From contig JAAZLP010000158.1 in assembly GCA_012799265.1 (NCBI GenBank), positions 1 through 19,390 of the forward strand: a DNA stretch of 19,390 nucleotides, read 5' to 3'. Below the pieces are notes generated by a model that was not told the origin of the DNA, ran no database searches, and worked only from the letters and a program-made list of their open reading frames with translations. The DNA comes from Phyllobacteriaceae bacterium. GTDB taxonomy: Bacteria; Pseudomonadota; Alphaproteobacteria; Rhizobiales; Devosiaceae. The stretch's first letter is position 1, and each line of letters starts with the position of its first letter. The translations under genes were made by a program, and so were the position numbers. Shown here one piece after another: positions 7,184-14,643 of the stretch.

Positions 7184-8227
7184 TCACCCGCCAGCGCGCT
7201 TCAGGAAGGCGAGGGTTTCGACTTCATCCTCATCGAGCCAGTCGACCGGTTTCAGTCGGCCCGATCGGCAAAGCTCTCCCGCCTGCCAGCTTTCGACAAT
7301 CGCTGGATGGATATAGGCCTGCCGACAGACGCTGCGCGTATTGCCCAACCGGCCCGCGACCTGATCGATAACGGCGTTGATGGTCCGGACCTGCGCCGTC
7401 CTGGTCTCCGGCACGTCGGTATCCGCGAAGAGGCCAAAGGCGCGAACCGTGCCCGCCCAGGTACGGAAATGCTTTGCGGTGAATTCAGGTCCAGCGAAGG
7501 CCGCAAGATAATCGTTCACGTCGCGAGACGATATCGGGCAGAGCCCATCTGCGCCCTCATATTTAAAGAGGTGCTGGCCCGGCAATTCCTGCAGCGAACG
7601 GACGATCGTGGCAATGCGTCGGTCTGCCATCTGCAGCCGCCACTGCTTTCCCGATTTCCCCTTGAACTGGAAATGCAGGCGGTGCCCGGTGATCTCGACA
7701 TGCCGGGTGCGCAACGTGGTGAGGCCGAAGCTCTTGTTTTCGCGCGCATATGTCGGATTACCGACGCGAATGAGGCTGTTGTCCAGAAGCCAGACGACTG
7801 AGGCGACGAGGCGCTCGTAGCCCAGGCTGCGTTTGCGGAGATCAGCTTCTACCTGGGCTCTTAGGCTGGGTAGTACTTTTGCAAAGGCGCTGAGCGTCTC
7901 GAATTTATTGGTGCTGCGATGCTGCGTCCATTCGGCGTGGTAGCGATACTGCTTGCGGCCCTTCTCGTCCCGACCGGTCGCCTGAATGTGCCCGCAATCA
8001 TCCTTGCAGATCCACACATCGCGCCAAGCCGGTGGGATCGCCAGTGACCTGATCCTCGCCAAATCACGATCATCGGGCTTTCGTCCGATTTCGTCGCGAT
8101 AGGCAAAGCCAGCGCCGCGCTTCAAACGGCGCCATCCGGCTTCGCCGTCGGACGAAAAAACAAGGCTCGGGGCAGGGCCCAATTCGTCGGCCCGCATCCG
8201 GTCCAGAACCACTCTTGCCAGCTTCAT
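7184..8227 (-). CDS. DNA topoisomerase IB (poxvirus/bacterial type)
   Basis: A 347-residue type IB topoisomerase. It relaxes supercoils by nicking one strand through a 3'-phosphotyrosine and letting the DNA swivel. The nucleophile is Tyr305 in SVCRQAYIHP. Other active-site pieces are RVGNPTYARENKSFGLTTLR, HFQFKGKSGKQW and KHFRTWAGTVRAFG, which carry the expected Arg, Lys and Arg/His residues. The N-terminal domain with IPPAWRDVWIC and HIQATGRDEKGRKQYRYH is complete. The start at 8227 is chosen because GAGGTGGG lies just upstream; a GTG at 8293 in frame is possible but unlikely. It is divergent from ligD, 211 bp apart. The pairing of two DNA-end or strand-transfer enzymes suggests shared DNA maintenance, which is inference. 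Confidence 0.93.
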   Translation of the reverse strand: MKLARVVLDRMRADELGPAPSLVFSSDGEAGWRRLKRGAGFAYRDEIGRKPDDRDLARIRSLAIPPAWRDVWICKDDCGHIQATGRDEKGRKQYRYHAEWTQHRSTNKFETLSAFAKVLPSLRAQVEADLRKRSLGYERLVASVVWLLDNSLIRVGNPTYARENKSFGLTTLRTRHVEITGHRLHFQFKGKSGKQWRLQMADRRIATIVRSLQELPGQHLFKYEGADGLCPISSRDVNDYLAAFAGPEFTAKHFRTWAGTVRAFGLFADTDVPETRTAQVRTINAVIDQVAGRLGNTRSVCRQAYIHPAIVESWQAGELCRSGRLKPVDWLDEDEVETLAFLKRAGG

Positions 8228-8438
8228 CGAACCCACCTCTGCGTCGCCACAACTGAGGTCGGGCTGTGATGGTTCCCGACGCGGAACGGCCACGTCACAT
8301 GCCGCGTTGAGCGCTAAGCGTTATCGTGTGGAGTTCTTGCATGCCCGCCTCACGTCCAAGCTGGAAGGCCTCATTTGGCGTCGCCCTCATGTCCACGTCC
8401 GCGGTGTTTCTCTGCGGCATCGAGGGGGGCAGTTGACC

Positions 8439-10997
8439 ATGGCTACCAAGGCGCAGGATCTGCTCAAGGAATACAAAACCAAACGCAACTTCGCCAAAAC
8501 GCAGGAGCCCGCTGGTGGTGAGTCTAAGCCATCGGAAGGACGAGGCTCCTTTGTCGTCCAAAAGCACGATGCAACGCGGCTGCACTATGATTTCCGGCTG
8601 GAGCTCGACGGTGTCCTCAAAAGCTGGGCGGTGACCAAAGGTCCGTCGAATTTTCCCGGCGACAAGCGCCTTGCAGTGCGCGTGGAAGACCACCCGCTCG
8701 AATATGGCGGCTTTGAAGGGACGATCCCTGAAGGCGAGTATGGTGGCGGCACTGTGATGCTCTGGGACAGCGGGACTTGGGAGCCGGTCGGTGATCCGCA
8801 TGAAGGGCTCAAAAGCGGCGACCTCAAGTTTCGCCTTTTTGGGGAGAGGCTCAAAGGCGAATGGGTGCTGGTCCATATGAAGGGGCGCGACACCAAGCGT
8901 CGCTCCGGGCCTGATCGGGAAAACTGGCTGCTGATCAAGCACAAGGACAGTTATTCCCGCGACAAGGACACTCTCACGACACGCTTCACCCGCTCGGTGC
9001 TATCTGGCCGGGATCTCAAGGGTATCGCCAGCGGCGCGCCTTCCACCAAGGGCAAGATCAAGGCCGACGCGGTCTGGCATTCGGACCGTGATGCCGCCGA
9101 GCAGGTCGACCAGACATCGCGCATGTCGGCCAAGCCGGAGAAGGGCAAGGTGCCAGCATTCCGGCCAGTCCAGCTGGCGACCCTGGTGGATTCCATCCCG
9201 GAAGGCGACGACTGGCTGTTCGAGATGAAATATGACGGCTATCGCTGCCTTGCGGCTGTCGATGGCGATAGTGTCCGGCTCTACACAAGAAGCGGACTGG
9301 ACTGGACGGAGAAATTCGGCGCTCTCGTCGAGCCCTTGCAAAGGCTCAATATCCAGTCCGCACTGATCGATGGCGAAATCTGCGCGTTCGATCAGAAGGG
9401 AAGAACCGATTTCTCGACACTTCAAAGAGTTTTCAAGGACGGCGGGCGGCTGGAATATTTCGCCTTTGATCTACTAGAGCAGGACGGCAAGGACCTAAGC
9501 GAGCTGCCTCTGATTGAACGCAAGGAACGGCTGCAAAAGCTCCTTGCAAAATCGGTCAAGAGTGGGCCGATCCAGTATTCGTCGCATGTAGAGGGGCATG
9601 GCCAGAAGGTTCTGGATGCCATCTGCCGGGAAGGGCATGAAGGCGTTATCGCCAAGAGTGCAAATGCCCCCTATCGGGGCGATCGGAGCAAGTCCTGGCT
9701 CAAAATCAAATGTCTCAAACGCCAGGAATTCGTCATCGGAGGCTGGTCGCCGTCGACGAAGCGGAAAGGCTTCGCCTCGCTGCTGATCGGGAGTTGGGAG
9801 GACGGCAAACTTCTTTACCGTGGGCGGGTCGGCACGGGGTTCAGTCAGGAACTGCTCGGCGAACTGGATGCGAAGCTGGAAACGCTCGGCCGCACGACCA
9901 AGCCATTCGTGGACGTCCCGCGGGAACGGGCGAGGGGTGCCCACTGGGTAGAGCCGGAACTGGTGGCAGAGATCGCCTATACGGAAATGACCAGCGACGA
10001 TGTCCTGCGCCATCCTTCATTCATAGCACTGCGTGAAGACAAGCCGGCGACGGAGGTCAGCATGGACAAGCCCCAGCCCCTTGAAGACGACGGCGAGGAA
10101 GTGGCCGAAAGGCTCGGCGTGCGGCTCACCTCACCCGATCGCGTGGTTTTCGAAGGGCAGGGGATCACCAAGTCCCAGCTCGTCGCCTATTATGAAAACG
10201 TGGCTGAGGCCATGCTCCCCCATATAAAAAACCGGCCCCTGAGCCTCGTGCGCTGCCCGCAGGGCCCCACCAAGCACTGCTTTTTTCAGAAGCATGACAC
10301 TGGCGGTTTCCCCGCTCAGCTGAAATCCAGGAACGTCGCCGAGAACGATGGTGAGAAAGCGGACTACTTCTATCTCGATGATCTCGCAGGGCTCGTCGCC
10401 GGCACTCAGATGAACGTTCTCGAGTGGCATATCTGGGGTTCGCGCTTTCCCAAGATCGAAAAGCCGGACCGCATGGTCTTCGATATCGATCCGGACGAAG
10501 GCCTGGGCTTCGAGCAGGTCGTTGCCGCGGCCATGGAGATACGCGATAGGCTTCAGGAACTGGCGCTGGAGAGCTTTCCTCTCGTCTCTGGCGGCAAGGG
10601 TATCCATGTCATCGTGCCTCTGAAGCCGGACAAGGAATGGCCGGATGTAAAGGCATTCTGCCGCGCTTTTGCGCAACAGATGGCGGAAGACGAACCCGAC
10701 CGGTTTACCGCACATCTCTCCAAGGCGCGCCGCAAGGGGCGTATGTTCATCGACTATTTGCGCAATGAACGCGGATCAACGGCAATATCGCCCTGGTCAG
10801 TGCGTTCGCGCGATGGTGCGCCAGTGGCCGTGCCGGTCAGCTGGAATGAAGTGCCGAAACTGAAGGCGGCAAACCAGTTCTCCCTACCCTTCGCCGCCGA
10901 ACGCGCATCGGACTCCGGTATCTGGGCTGGCTATTTCGATACAAAGCAAAAGCTCACCTCCAAAATGCTGCAGTCTGTCGAGGCGGAAACTAAATGA
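8439..10997 (+). CDS. ligD: Multifunctional DNA ligase D (PE-ligase-polymerase)
   Basis: An 852-residue ATP-dependent ligase for non-homologous end joining. The domain order is that of Pseudomonas LigD. A 3'-phosphoesterase domain lies at about 35-185 (VVQKHDATRLHYDFRLEL with H43/D44, then GEYGGGTVMLWDSG). The ligase domain is at about 210-525, with adenylated Lys264 in FEMKYDGYRC, then IDGEI and the end motif SWLKIKC plus the OB-fold region. An archaeal primase-like polymerase domain lies at about 560-845, with the metal motif FDIDPDEG (D682/D684) and SGGKGIHV. All domains look intact. The frame is open upstream to 8307, but the ATG at 8439 starts family homology (MATKAQDLLKEYKTKRNF) and has a GGGGGG run about 9 nt ahead. 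LigD normally works with Ku; no ku gene is in this window. Confidence 0.95.
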   Translation: MATKAQDLLKEYKTKRNFAKTQEPAGGESKPSEGRGSFVVQKHDATRLHYDFRLELDGVLKSWAVTKGPSNFPGDKRLAVRVEDHPLEYGGFEGTIPEGEYGGGTVMLWDSGTWEPVGDPHEGLKSGDLKFRLFGERLKGEWVLVHMKGRDTKRRSGPDRENWLLIKHKDSYSRDKDTLTTRFTRSVLSGRDLKGIASGAPSTKGKIKADAVWHSDRDAAEQVDQTSRMSAKPEKGKVPAFRPVQLATLVDSIPEGDDWLFEMKYDGYRCLAAVDGDSVRLYTRSGLDWTEKFGALVEPLQRLNIQSALIDGEICAFDQKGRTDFSTLQRVFKDGGRLEYFAFDLLEQDGKDLSELPLIERKERLQKLLAKSVKSGPIQYSSHVEGHGQKVLDAICREGHEGVIAKSANAPYRGDRSKSWLKIKCLKRQEFVIGGWSPSTKRKGFASLLIGSWEDGKLLYRGRVGTGFSQELLGELDAKLETLGRTTKPFVDVPRERARGAHWVEPELVAEIAYTEMTSDDVLRHPSFIALREDKPATEVSMDKPQPLEDDGEEVAERLGVRLTSPDRVVFEGQGITKSQLVAYYENVAEAMLPHIKNRPLSLVRCPQGPTKHCFFQKHDTGGFPAQLKSRNVAENDGEKADYFYLDDLAGLVAGTQMNVLEWHIWGSRFPKIEKPDRMVFDIDPDEGLGFEQVVAAAMEIRDRLQELALESFPLVSGGKGIHVIVPLKPDKEWPDVKAFCRAFAQQMAEDEPDRFTAHLSKARRKGRMFIDYLRNERGSTAISPWSVRSRDGAPVAVPVSWNEVPKLKAANQFSLPFAAERASDSGIWAGYFDTKQKLTSKMLQSVEAETK

Positions 10998-11150
10998 CCG
11001 TAGGTTGTCGACTGGCCGCAATGGATTCGAGTTCTACGGCCAATTTTCAGAACGTCGTTGCCGTCTTGCTTGGTTTGGGTGGTTAGTAAGGCAAAATTTT
11101 CTCCGCGCGCGATTTTGGCGGCAAGCCTGGACCTTCCCAATCACGACCGA

Positions 11151-11173
11151 GTTGATAGGGTTTGTGTATCAAC
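11151..11173. promoter_or_regulatory. Hyphenated inverted repeat just upstream of the sulfate-binding protein gene
   Basis: GTTGATA, nine bases and TATCAAC form a perfect 7-bp inverted repeat ending 15 bp before the start codon and 4 bp before GGAGG. It contains T-N11-A spacing, as in LysR-type boxes such as those of CysB, so an operator for sulfur control is possible. As RNA it would be a small hairpin next to the ribosome binding site. No regulator gene is nearby. Confidence 0.4.
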
Positions 11174-11188
11174 ACCGGGAGGTTTCCG

Positions 11189-12217
11189 ATGAAACGGACA
11201 GCCAAGCTTATTGCCTATACCGCCCTCGCCGCCTCTCTCGCGGTTGGGTTCTCCATCACCGCGCATGCTCAGGACCGTACGCTTATTAACGTGTCCTATG
11301 ATCCGACCCGCGAGCTTTATCGCGAATTCAACGATGCTTTCATCAAGCATTGGCAGGAAACGAAGGGTGAGGCCGTTGCCATCCAAGTCACGCATGGTGG
11401 CTCTGGTTCGCAGGCCCGCACCGTGATCGACGGTCTGGAGGCTGACGTTGTGACGCTGGCTCTCGAGAGCGACATCAACGCAATCGTCGATGCCCGCCCA
11501 GACCTCATTCCGGAAAACTGGCGCACCCTGCTTGGGAACAACAGCGCTCCATACACCTCCACAATCGTCTTCCTCGTGCGCAAGGGCAATCCAAAGGGAA
11601 TTCAGGATTGGGGTGACCTGATCAAGGAGGGCGTCGAAGTCATTACGCCCAATCCCAAGACATCTGGCGGTGCGCGCTGGAACCTGCTGGCGGCATGGGG
11701 CTGGGCGCTGGCTCAGGATGGCGGCACCGATGCGTCAGCTCAGGAATTCGTCGCCGAGCTCTATAAGCACGTCCCTGTTCTCGACACTGGCGCACGAGGC
11801 TCCACCACCACCTTCGTACAGCGCGGGATTGGCGACGTCCTGCTCGCTTGGGAAAATGAAGCCTATCTGGCGCTGGAAGAGCTCGGCCCAGACGCATTTG
11901 ATATCGTGACGCCGTCGATCTCCATTCTGGCGGAGCCGCCTGTGGCGCTCGTTTCCGGCAACACTGATCGCAAGGGCACCACCGAGCTCGCTCAAGGATA
12001 TCTGGATTATCTCTATTCTGATGAAGGTCAGGCCATTGCTGCCAAGCACTTCTACCGTCCGTCCAATCCCTCGGCTGCGGATCCGGCAGACGTGGCGCGC
12101 TTCGGTGAGGTAAACCTTGTCACCATCGACGACTTTGGCGGATGGCGTGAAGCACAGCCGCATTTCTTCGGTGATGGCGGCGTGTTCGACCAGATCTACT
12201 CCGGTCCGACACAGTAA
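11189..12217 (+). CDS. sbp: Sulfate ABC transporter periplasmic binding protein
   Basis: A 342-residue periplasmic protein that captures sulfate (or thiosulfate) for the CysTWA permease. The signal peptide is clear: MKRTAK, the hydrophobic stretch LIAYTALAASLAVGFSITA, then cleavage after AHA before QDRTL. Family signatures follow: LINVSYDPTRELYREFNDAF, VTHGGSGSQARTVIDGLEADVVTLAL, then NPKTSGGARWNLLAAWGWAL and TTTFVQRGIGDVLLAWENEA. The length is normal for the Sbp/CysP family; the two cannot be separated by eye. ATG 11189 has GGAGG 6 nt upstream, preferred over a start 27 nt earlier. It is followed by a strong hairpin and then three non-transport genes before cysTWA. Confidence 0.95.
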   Translation: MKRTAKLIAYTALAASLAVGFSITAHAQDRTLINVSYDPTRELYREFNDAFIKHWQETKGEAVAIQVTHGGSGSQARTVIDGLEADVVTLALESDINAIVDARPDLIPENWRTLLGNNSAPYTSTIVFLVRKGNPKGIQDWGDLIKEGVEVITPNPKTSGGARWNLLAAWGWALAQDGGTDASAQEFVAELYKHVPVLDTGARGSTTTFVQRGIGDVLLAWENEAYLALEELGPDAFDIVTPSISILAEPPVALVSGNTDRKGTTELAQGYLDYLYSDEGQAIAAKHFYRPSNPSAADPADVARFGEVNLVTIDDFGGWREAQPHFFGDGGVFDQIYSGPTQ

Positions 12218-12225
12218 ACATCCCG

Positions 12226-12250
12226 ACGGCCGGCTTCATGAGCCGGCCGT
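12226..12250 (+). terminator. Strong intercistronic hairpin after the binding-protein gene
   Basis: A perfect 10-bp stem (ACGGCCGGCT with AGCCGGCCGT) with a 5-base loop TCATG, 8 nt after the sbp stop. Only TCTGTT follows, so it is a poor full terminator. Such hairpins after binding-protein genes usually protect the mRNA 3' end or terminate partially, so that more binding protein than permease is made. Confidence 0.6.
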
Positions 12251-12287
12251 TCTGTTCAGGCCCGATGTGGCCGACACGGAGATGGCG

Positions 12288-12518
12288 ATGGTATATTTTT
12301 TCGGAATTCTGACCCCCGGTAACTGGTCCCGGCGCAAGGCAGATGAAGCTCCTGCCAAAGCGAATTTTTTTGGCGGCGCACCCGATCCTGCGTTTGGCGC
12401 CGTTCCAATGAGCCGGGCCGAGCAAGACGCCTGCTTTCTTTACGGCAAAGCCCCTGAGCCGATCCGTTCGGACGATGTTGAGCCCACGGTTCCGGAAAAA
12501 TGGCCCGGCCGGTTCTGA
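12288..12518 (+). CDS. Hypothetical 76-residue protein
   Basis: I do not recognise this family. The predicted protein begins MVYFFGILTPGNWSRRK and ends VEPTVPEKWPGRF. It is Pro- and Trp-rich, has one Cys, and shows no signal peptide or membrane helix. GGAG lies 6 nt before the ATG at 12288; an ATG at 12282 is in frame but has the GGAG directly against it. Its end overlaps the start of the alpha/beta hydrolase gene by 19 nt, a sign of translational coupling, and it lies 70 nt after sbp beyond a hairpin. That placement is the main support for its being a real gene. A role in sulfur uptake is only guilt by association. Confidence 0.5.
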   Translation: MVYFFGILTPGNWSRRKADEAPAKANFFGGAPDPAFGAVPMSRAEQDACFLYGKAPEPIRSDDVEPTVPEKWPGRF

Positions 12519-13083
12519 TCGTTCCGGGGCTCAATGGTTCGGGGGAAGGGCACTGGCAGAAGCACTGGCTTGCCGACCATCCAGAAGCGGTCCTGGTAGA
12601 GCAGAGTGATTGGCAAATCCGCTCGCGGGACGCTGGCTCCACCGGCTGGAACAGGCCGTCATCGGAAATCCTGGAGCCTTGATCGTAGCCCATAGCCTGG
12701 GCTCGATCCTGACAGCAAGGCTGGCGGCGAGTTCAGTTGCACCCTTGGTTGGCGGTGCCCTTCTTGTTGCTCCCGCAGATATCGAACGGACTTCGGAACT
12801 CCACGCCCGGACATACGAATTCGGGACGTTGCCCCGCGATGCACTCCCATTTCCTGCTCTCGTCGTGGCCAGCCGGGACGACATCTATATGAGCCTCGCG
12901 AAAGCTCGGGATTTGGCGAAATGTTGGGGTAGCCCCGTGCTCGATCTGGGTTATGCTGGCCATATCAACGTCGCCAGCGGCTTCGGCAGATGGGCGCGCG
13001 GCTATGTTCTGGCCAAAGAAGTGGCGAACAGGATAGCCAAGCGGTCGGGCCAGGCGACACCCACAAGAGCGAGATCTGCCTAG
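12500..13083 (+). pseudogene. RBBP9/YdeN-type alpha/beta hydrolase, frameshifted
   Basis: Two overlapping frames together encode one serine hydrolase of about 194 residues, normal for the RBBP9/YdeN family. Frame one from ATG 12500 gives MARPVLIVPGLNGSGEGHWQ and reads correctly to VEQSDW (codon 38). It then turns to nonsense and stops at 12682. Family homology resumes in the other frame from 12616 with NPLAGRWLHRLEQAV and runs to the stop at 13083. The nucleophile (AHSLGS, Ser codon 12694-12696), Asp (SRDDIY) and His (YAGHIN) are all in the second frame, so the first product alone would be dead. One missing base in 12614-12617 (CAAA for CAAAA, or a lost base beside it) explains it. The rest is undecayed, so the change is recent, or it is a sequencing error. 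Confidence 0.8.
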
Positions 13084-13084
13084 T

Positions 13085-14437
13085 ATGACGGCCAGCGCCG
13101 CCACCCCCAAGTCAATAATCATCATCGGTGGGGGCGCGAGCGGCGTCCTTCTGGCGGCCCACCTGCTGCGGGATCCCGACCCTGATCTGCGCGTCACCCT
13201 GCTGGAGCGGCAGGGACAATTTGGGCAAGGCCTGGCCTATTCAGCGCGCCATCGCGATCATCGCGTCAATGTCCCAGCGCGCGGAATGAGCGCATTCGCG
13301 GACGATCCGGACCATTTCTGGCGCTGGTTGCAGCGCCGCGAGCCCGGCAAGCACGCCAGTAGTTGGACCTTCGTGCCTCGGCGCCTCTATGGTGTCTATC
13401 TCGAAGACGTTTTGCGCGAAGCGGGGAATCTGGTGCCAGGAAGGCTTCTGGTCCTGGCTGAGGAAGCGGTTGCGCTCGAAGAGACGCGCCAGGGCGTCGA
13501 ATTGAAGTTGGCAAACGGCACGAGCCTCACCAGTCGCTGGGCGGCACTGGCTGTCGGCCATGAAACCCAGCCCGCCCGGGGCAGGGGTATTGCGGTACGT
13601 GTTGGCTCAGATCGCGACACACCACTCGACCCCGACGCGCCGGTCATGATTCTGGGGTCCGGCCTTAGTATGGTCGATGCCTGGGTTTCCCTGGCCGAGG
13701 CCCGGCATCGCGGACCAGTTACTGTCGTCTCCCGTAACGGTCTGCTGCCGAAGGGCCACAAGGATGTGCCCCCGCTCAGCATCGATGCAGCCGATGTACC
13801 CTTTGGAACCTCATTGACCTATCTGACGGGCTGGTTCCGAGACCTGGTCCGAAGCGAGGAAGCGCGGGGCGGGGACTGGCGCAGCGTGGTTGACGGCCTA
13901 CGGCCCTATAATCAGCGACTTTGGCAGAGCTGGCCCATGCGCGAGAAGAAACAGTTCCTGCGCCACGTACGCCCGTGGTGGAACATTCATCGCCATCGCC
14001 TCCCACCGGATCTTTATGATGGGCTGGAGCGCGCTGTGCGCGCAGGACAGGTTCAATTGATTCCCGCCGAATTTGTGGGGATCGAGCGAAATGGTGATGG
14101 CGTCCGCGCAACGCTGCGCCCTCGCGGCACCAATGAGCGCAAGACCATGGATGTCGCGCGGGTCTACGATTGCGGTGGCGTTAGCGTCGATATTCGCGCC
14201 AGCGCCAATCCGCTGCTCCGATTCCTGGTGCAGTCGGGCGCGGCCCGTCCCGATCCAATGCATATCGGGCTCGATGTTGACGCCAACTCGGCGTTGATTG
14301 CCGCTGACGGGTCGGTATCCCAGCGAACCCGCGTCATCGGCCCTCTGACCAGAGGTCGGTATTTCGAAATCGAAGCCATTCCCGACATCCGTGTCCAGGC
14401 AGCCGCAATCGCCAAGTCTTTGCTTCATCCGGCCTGA
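13085..14437 (+). CDS. FAD/NAD(P)-binding protein, YdhS-like (COG4529 type)
   Basis: A 450-residue predicted cytoplasmic flavoprotein. The N-terminal Rossmann fold has IIIIGGGASGVLLAAHLL, with GGGASG at 15-20 and LLERQGQFGQGLAYS after the second strand. A second nucleotide-binding motif, VMILGSGLSMVDAWVSL, lies at about 187-203. HRVNVPARGMSAFADDPDHFWRWL is typical of the NAD_binding_9 (COG4529, YdhS) group, which has no well-defined reaction. It starts one base after the stop of the hydrolase gene, so they are co-translated. It ends 202 nt before cysT. Its place inside a sulfate-uptake cluster hints at a redox step in sulfur compound use, but that is inference. No signal peptide is seen. Confidence 0.85.
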   Translation: MTASAATPKSIIIIGGGASGVLLAAHLLRDPDPDLRVTLLERQGQFGQGLAYSARHRDHRVNVPARGMSAFADDPDHFWRWLQRREPGKHASSWTFVPRRLYGVYLEDVLREAGNLVPGRLLVLAEEAVALEETRQGVELKLANGTSLTSRWAALAVGHETQPARGRGIAVRVGSDRDTPLDPDAPVMILGSGLSMVDAWVSLAEARHRGPVTVVSRNGLLPKGHKDVPPLSIDAADVPFGTSLTYLTGWFRDLVRSEEARGGDWRSVVDGLRPYNQRLWQSWPMREKKQFLRHVRPWWNIHRHRLPPDLYDGLERAVRAGQVQLIPAEFVGIERNGDGVRATLRPRGTNERKTMDVARVYDCGGVSVDIRASANPLLRFLVQSGAARPDPMHIGLDVDANSALIAADGSVSQRTRVIGPLTRGRYFEIEAIPDIRVQAAAIAKSLLHPA

Positions 14438-14470
14438 AACGAAGCGTGCACGCAACAATACTTGCGGCAA

Positions 14471-14499
14471 TTGACAAATTGGGAGAGCAATTTTCTAGA
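14471..14499 (+). promoter_or_regulatory. Possible promoter upstream of cysT
   Basis: TTGACA at 14471-14476 matches the -35 consensus exactly. The best -10, TCTAGA at 14494-14499, is weak, at 17-bp spacing. The -35 lies inside CAATT-GACA-AATTG, and GCAATT is repeated 20 bp apart at 14467 and 14487, which could be regulator contacts. A separate promoter here would let cysTWA be expressed apart from the upstream genes. Confidence 0.35.
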
Positions 14500-14580
14500 A
14501 GCGTGCGCGAACTTGTCGCGTCCCTGCCTTGAGAAACTCGACTGTGCAGCTAGATTTAGCGCGCACAACGAGGCCGATCA

Positions 14581-14643
14581 ATGAAGCGACCTGCGATGCC
14601 TGAAAATGCCCATACGGGCACCGGATACGGGAGTGGACGATGA
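14581..14643 (+). CDS. Possible 20-codon leader ORF coupled to cysT
   Basis: ATG at 14581 opens a 20-codon frame (MKRPAMPEN... ending in GYGSGR) whose TGA overlaps the cysT ATG as ATGA. GAGG lies 7 nt before its start, a normal ribosome binding site. The arrangement is the usual one for translational coupling. The peptide has no run of Cys or Met codons, so classic attenuation by a sulfur amino acid is not supported. It may simply feed ribosomes to cysT, or be chance. Confidence 0.35.
   Translation: MKRPAMPENAHTGTGYGSGR

Noticed and set aside
7139..7801. Plus-strand 220-codon frame opposite the topoisomerase gene
   Set aside because: Its sequence is only the shadow of the topoisomerase IB catalytic region, and its start overlaps the bioY terminator.
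8295..8942. Minus-strand 215-codon frame over the ligD start
   Set aside because: It runs antisense to the conserved phosphoesterase domain of LigD and shows no family features.
10875..10892. QFSLPF in LigD resembling a six-residue clamp-binding motif
   Set aside because: It lies at residues 813-818 inside the folded end of the polymerase domain, at a position where LigD homologs have a similar hydrophobic pattern, so it is probably structural.
10998..11042. Possible ligD terminator (TGGCCG with CGGCCA, then ATTTTC)
   Set aside because: The stem is only 6 bp with an 18-base loop, and a competing CCGTAG/CTACGG pairing exists; too weak to call.
12610..12620. Programmed frameshift in the alpha/beta hydrolase
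   Set aside because: The junction lacks a heptameric slippery sequence, and no pause structure or internal Shine-Dalgarno is evident; a simple one-base deletion or error is more likely.
14438..14639. SAM-type riboswitch in the cysT leader
   Set aside because: I could not find the conserved core or pseudoknot pairings of SAM-II or related riboswitches; only a weak promoter and a short ORF were supportable.
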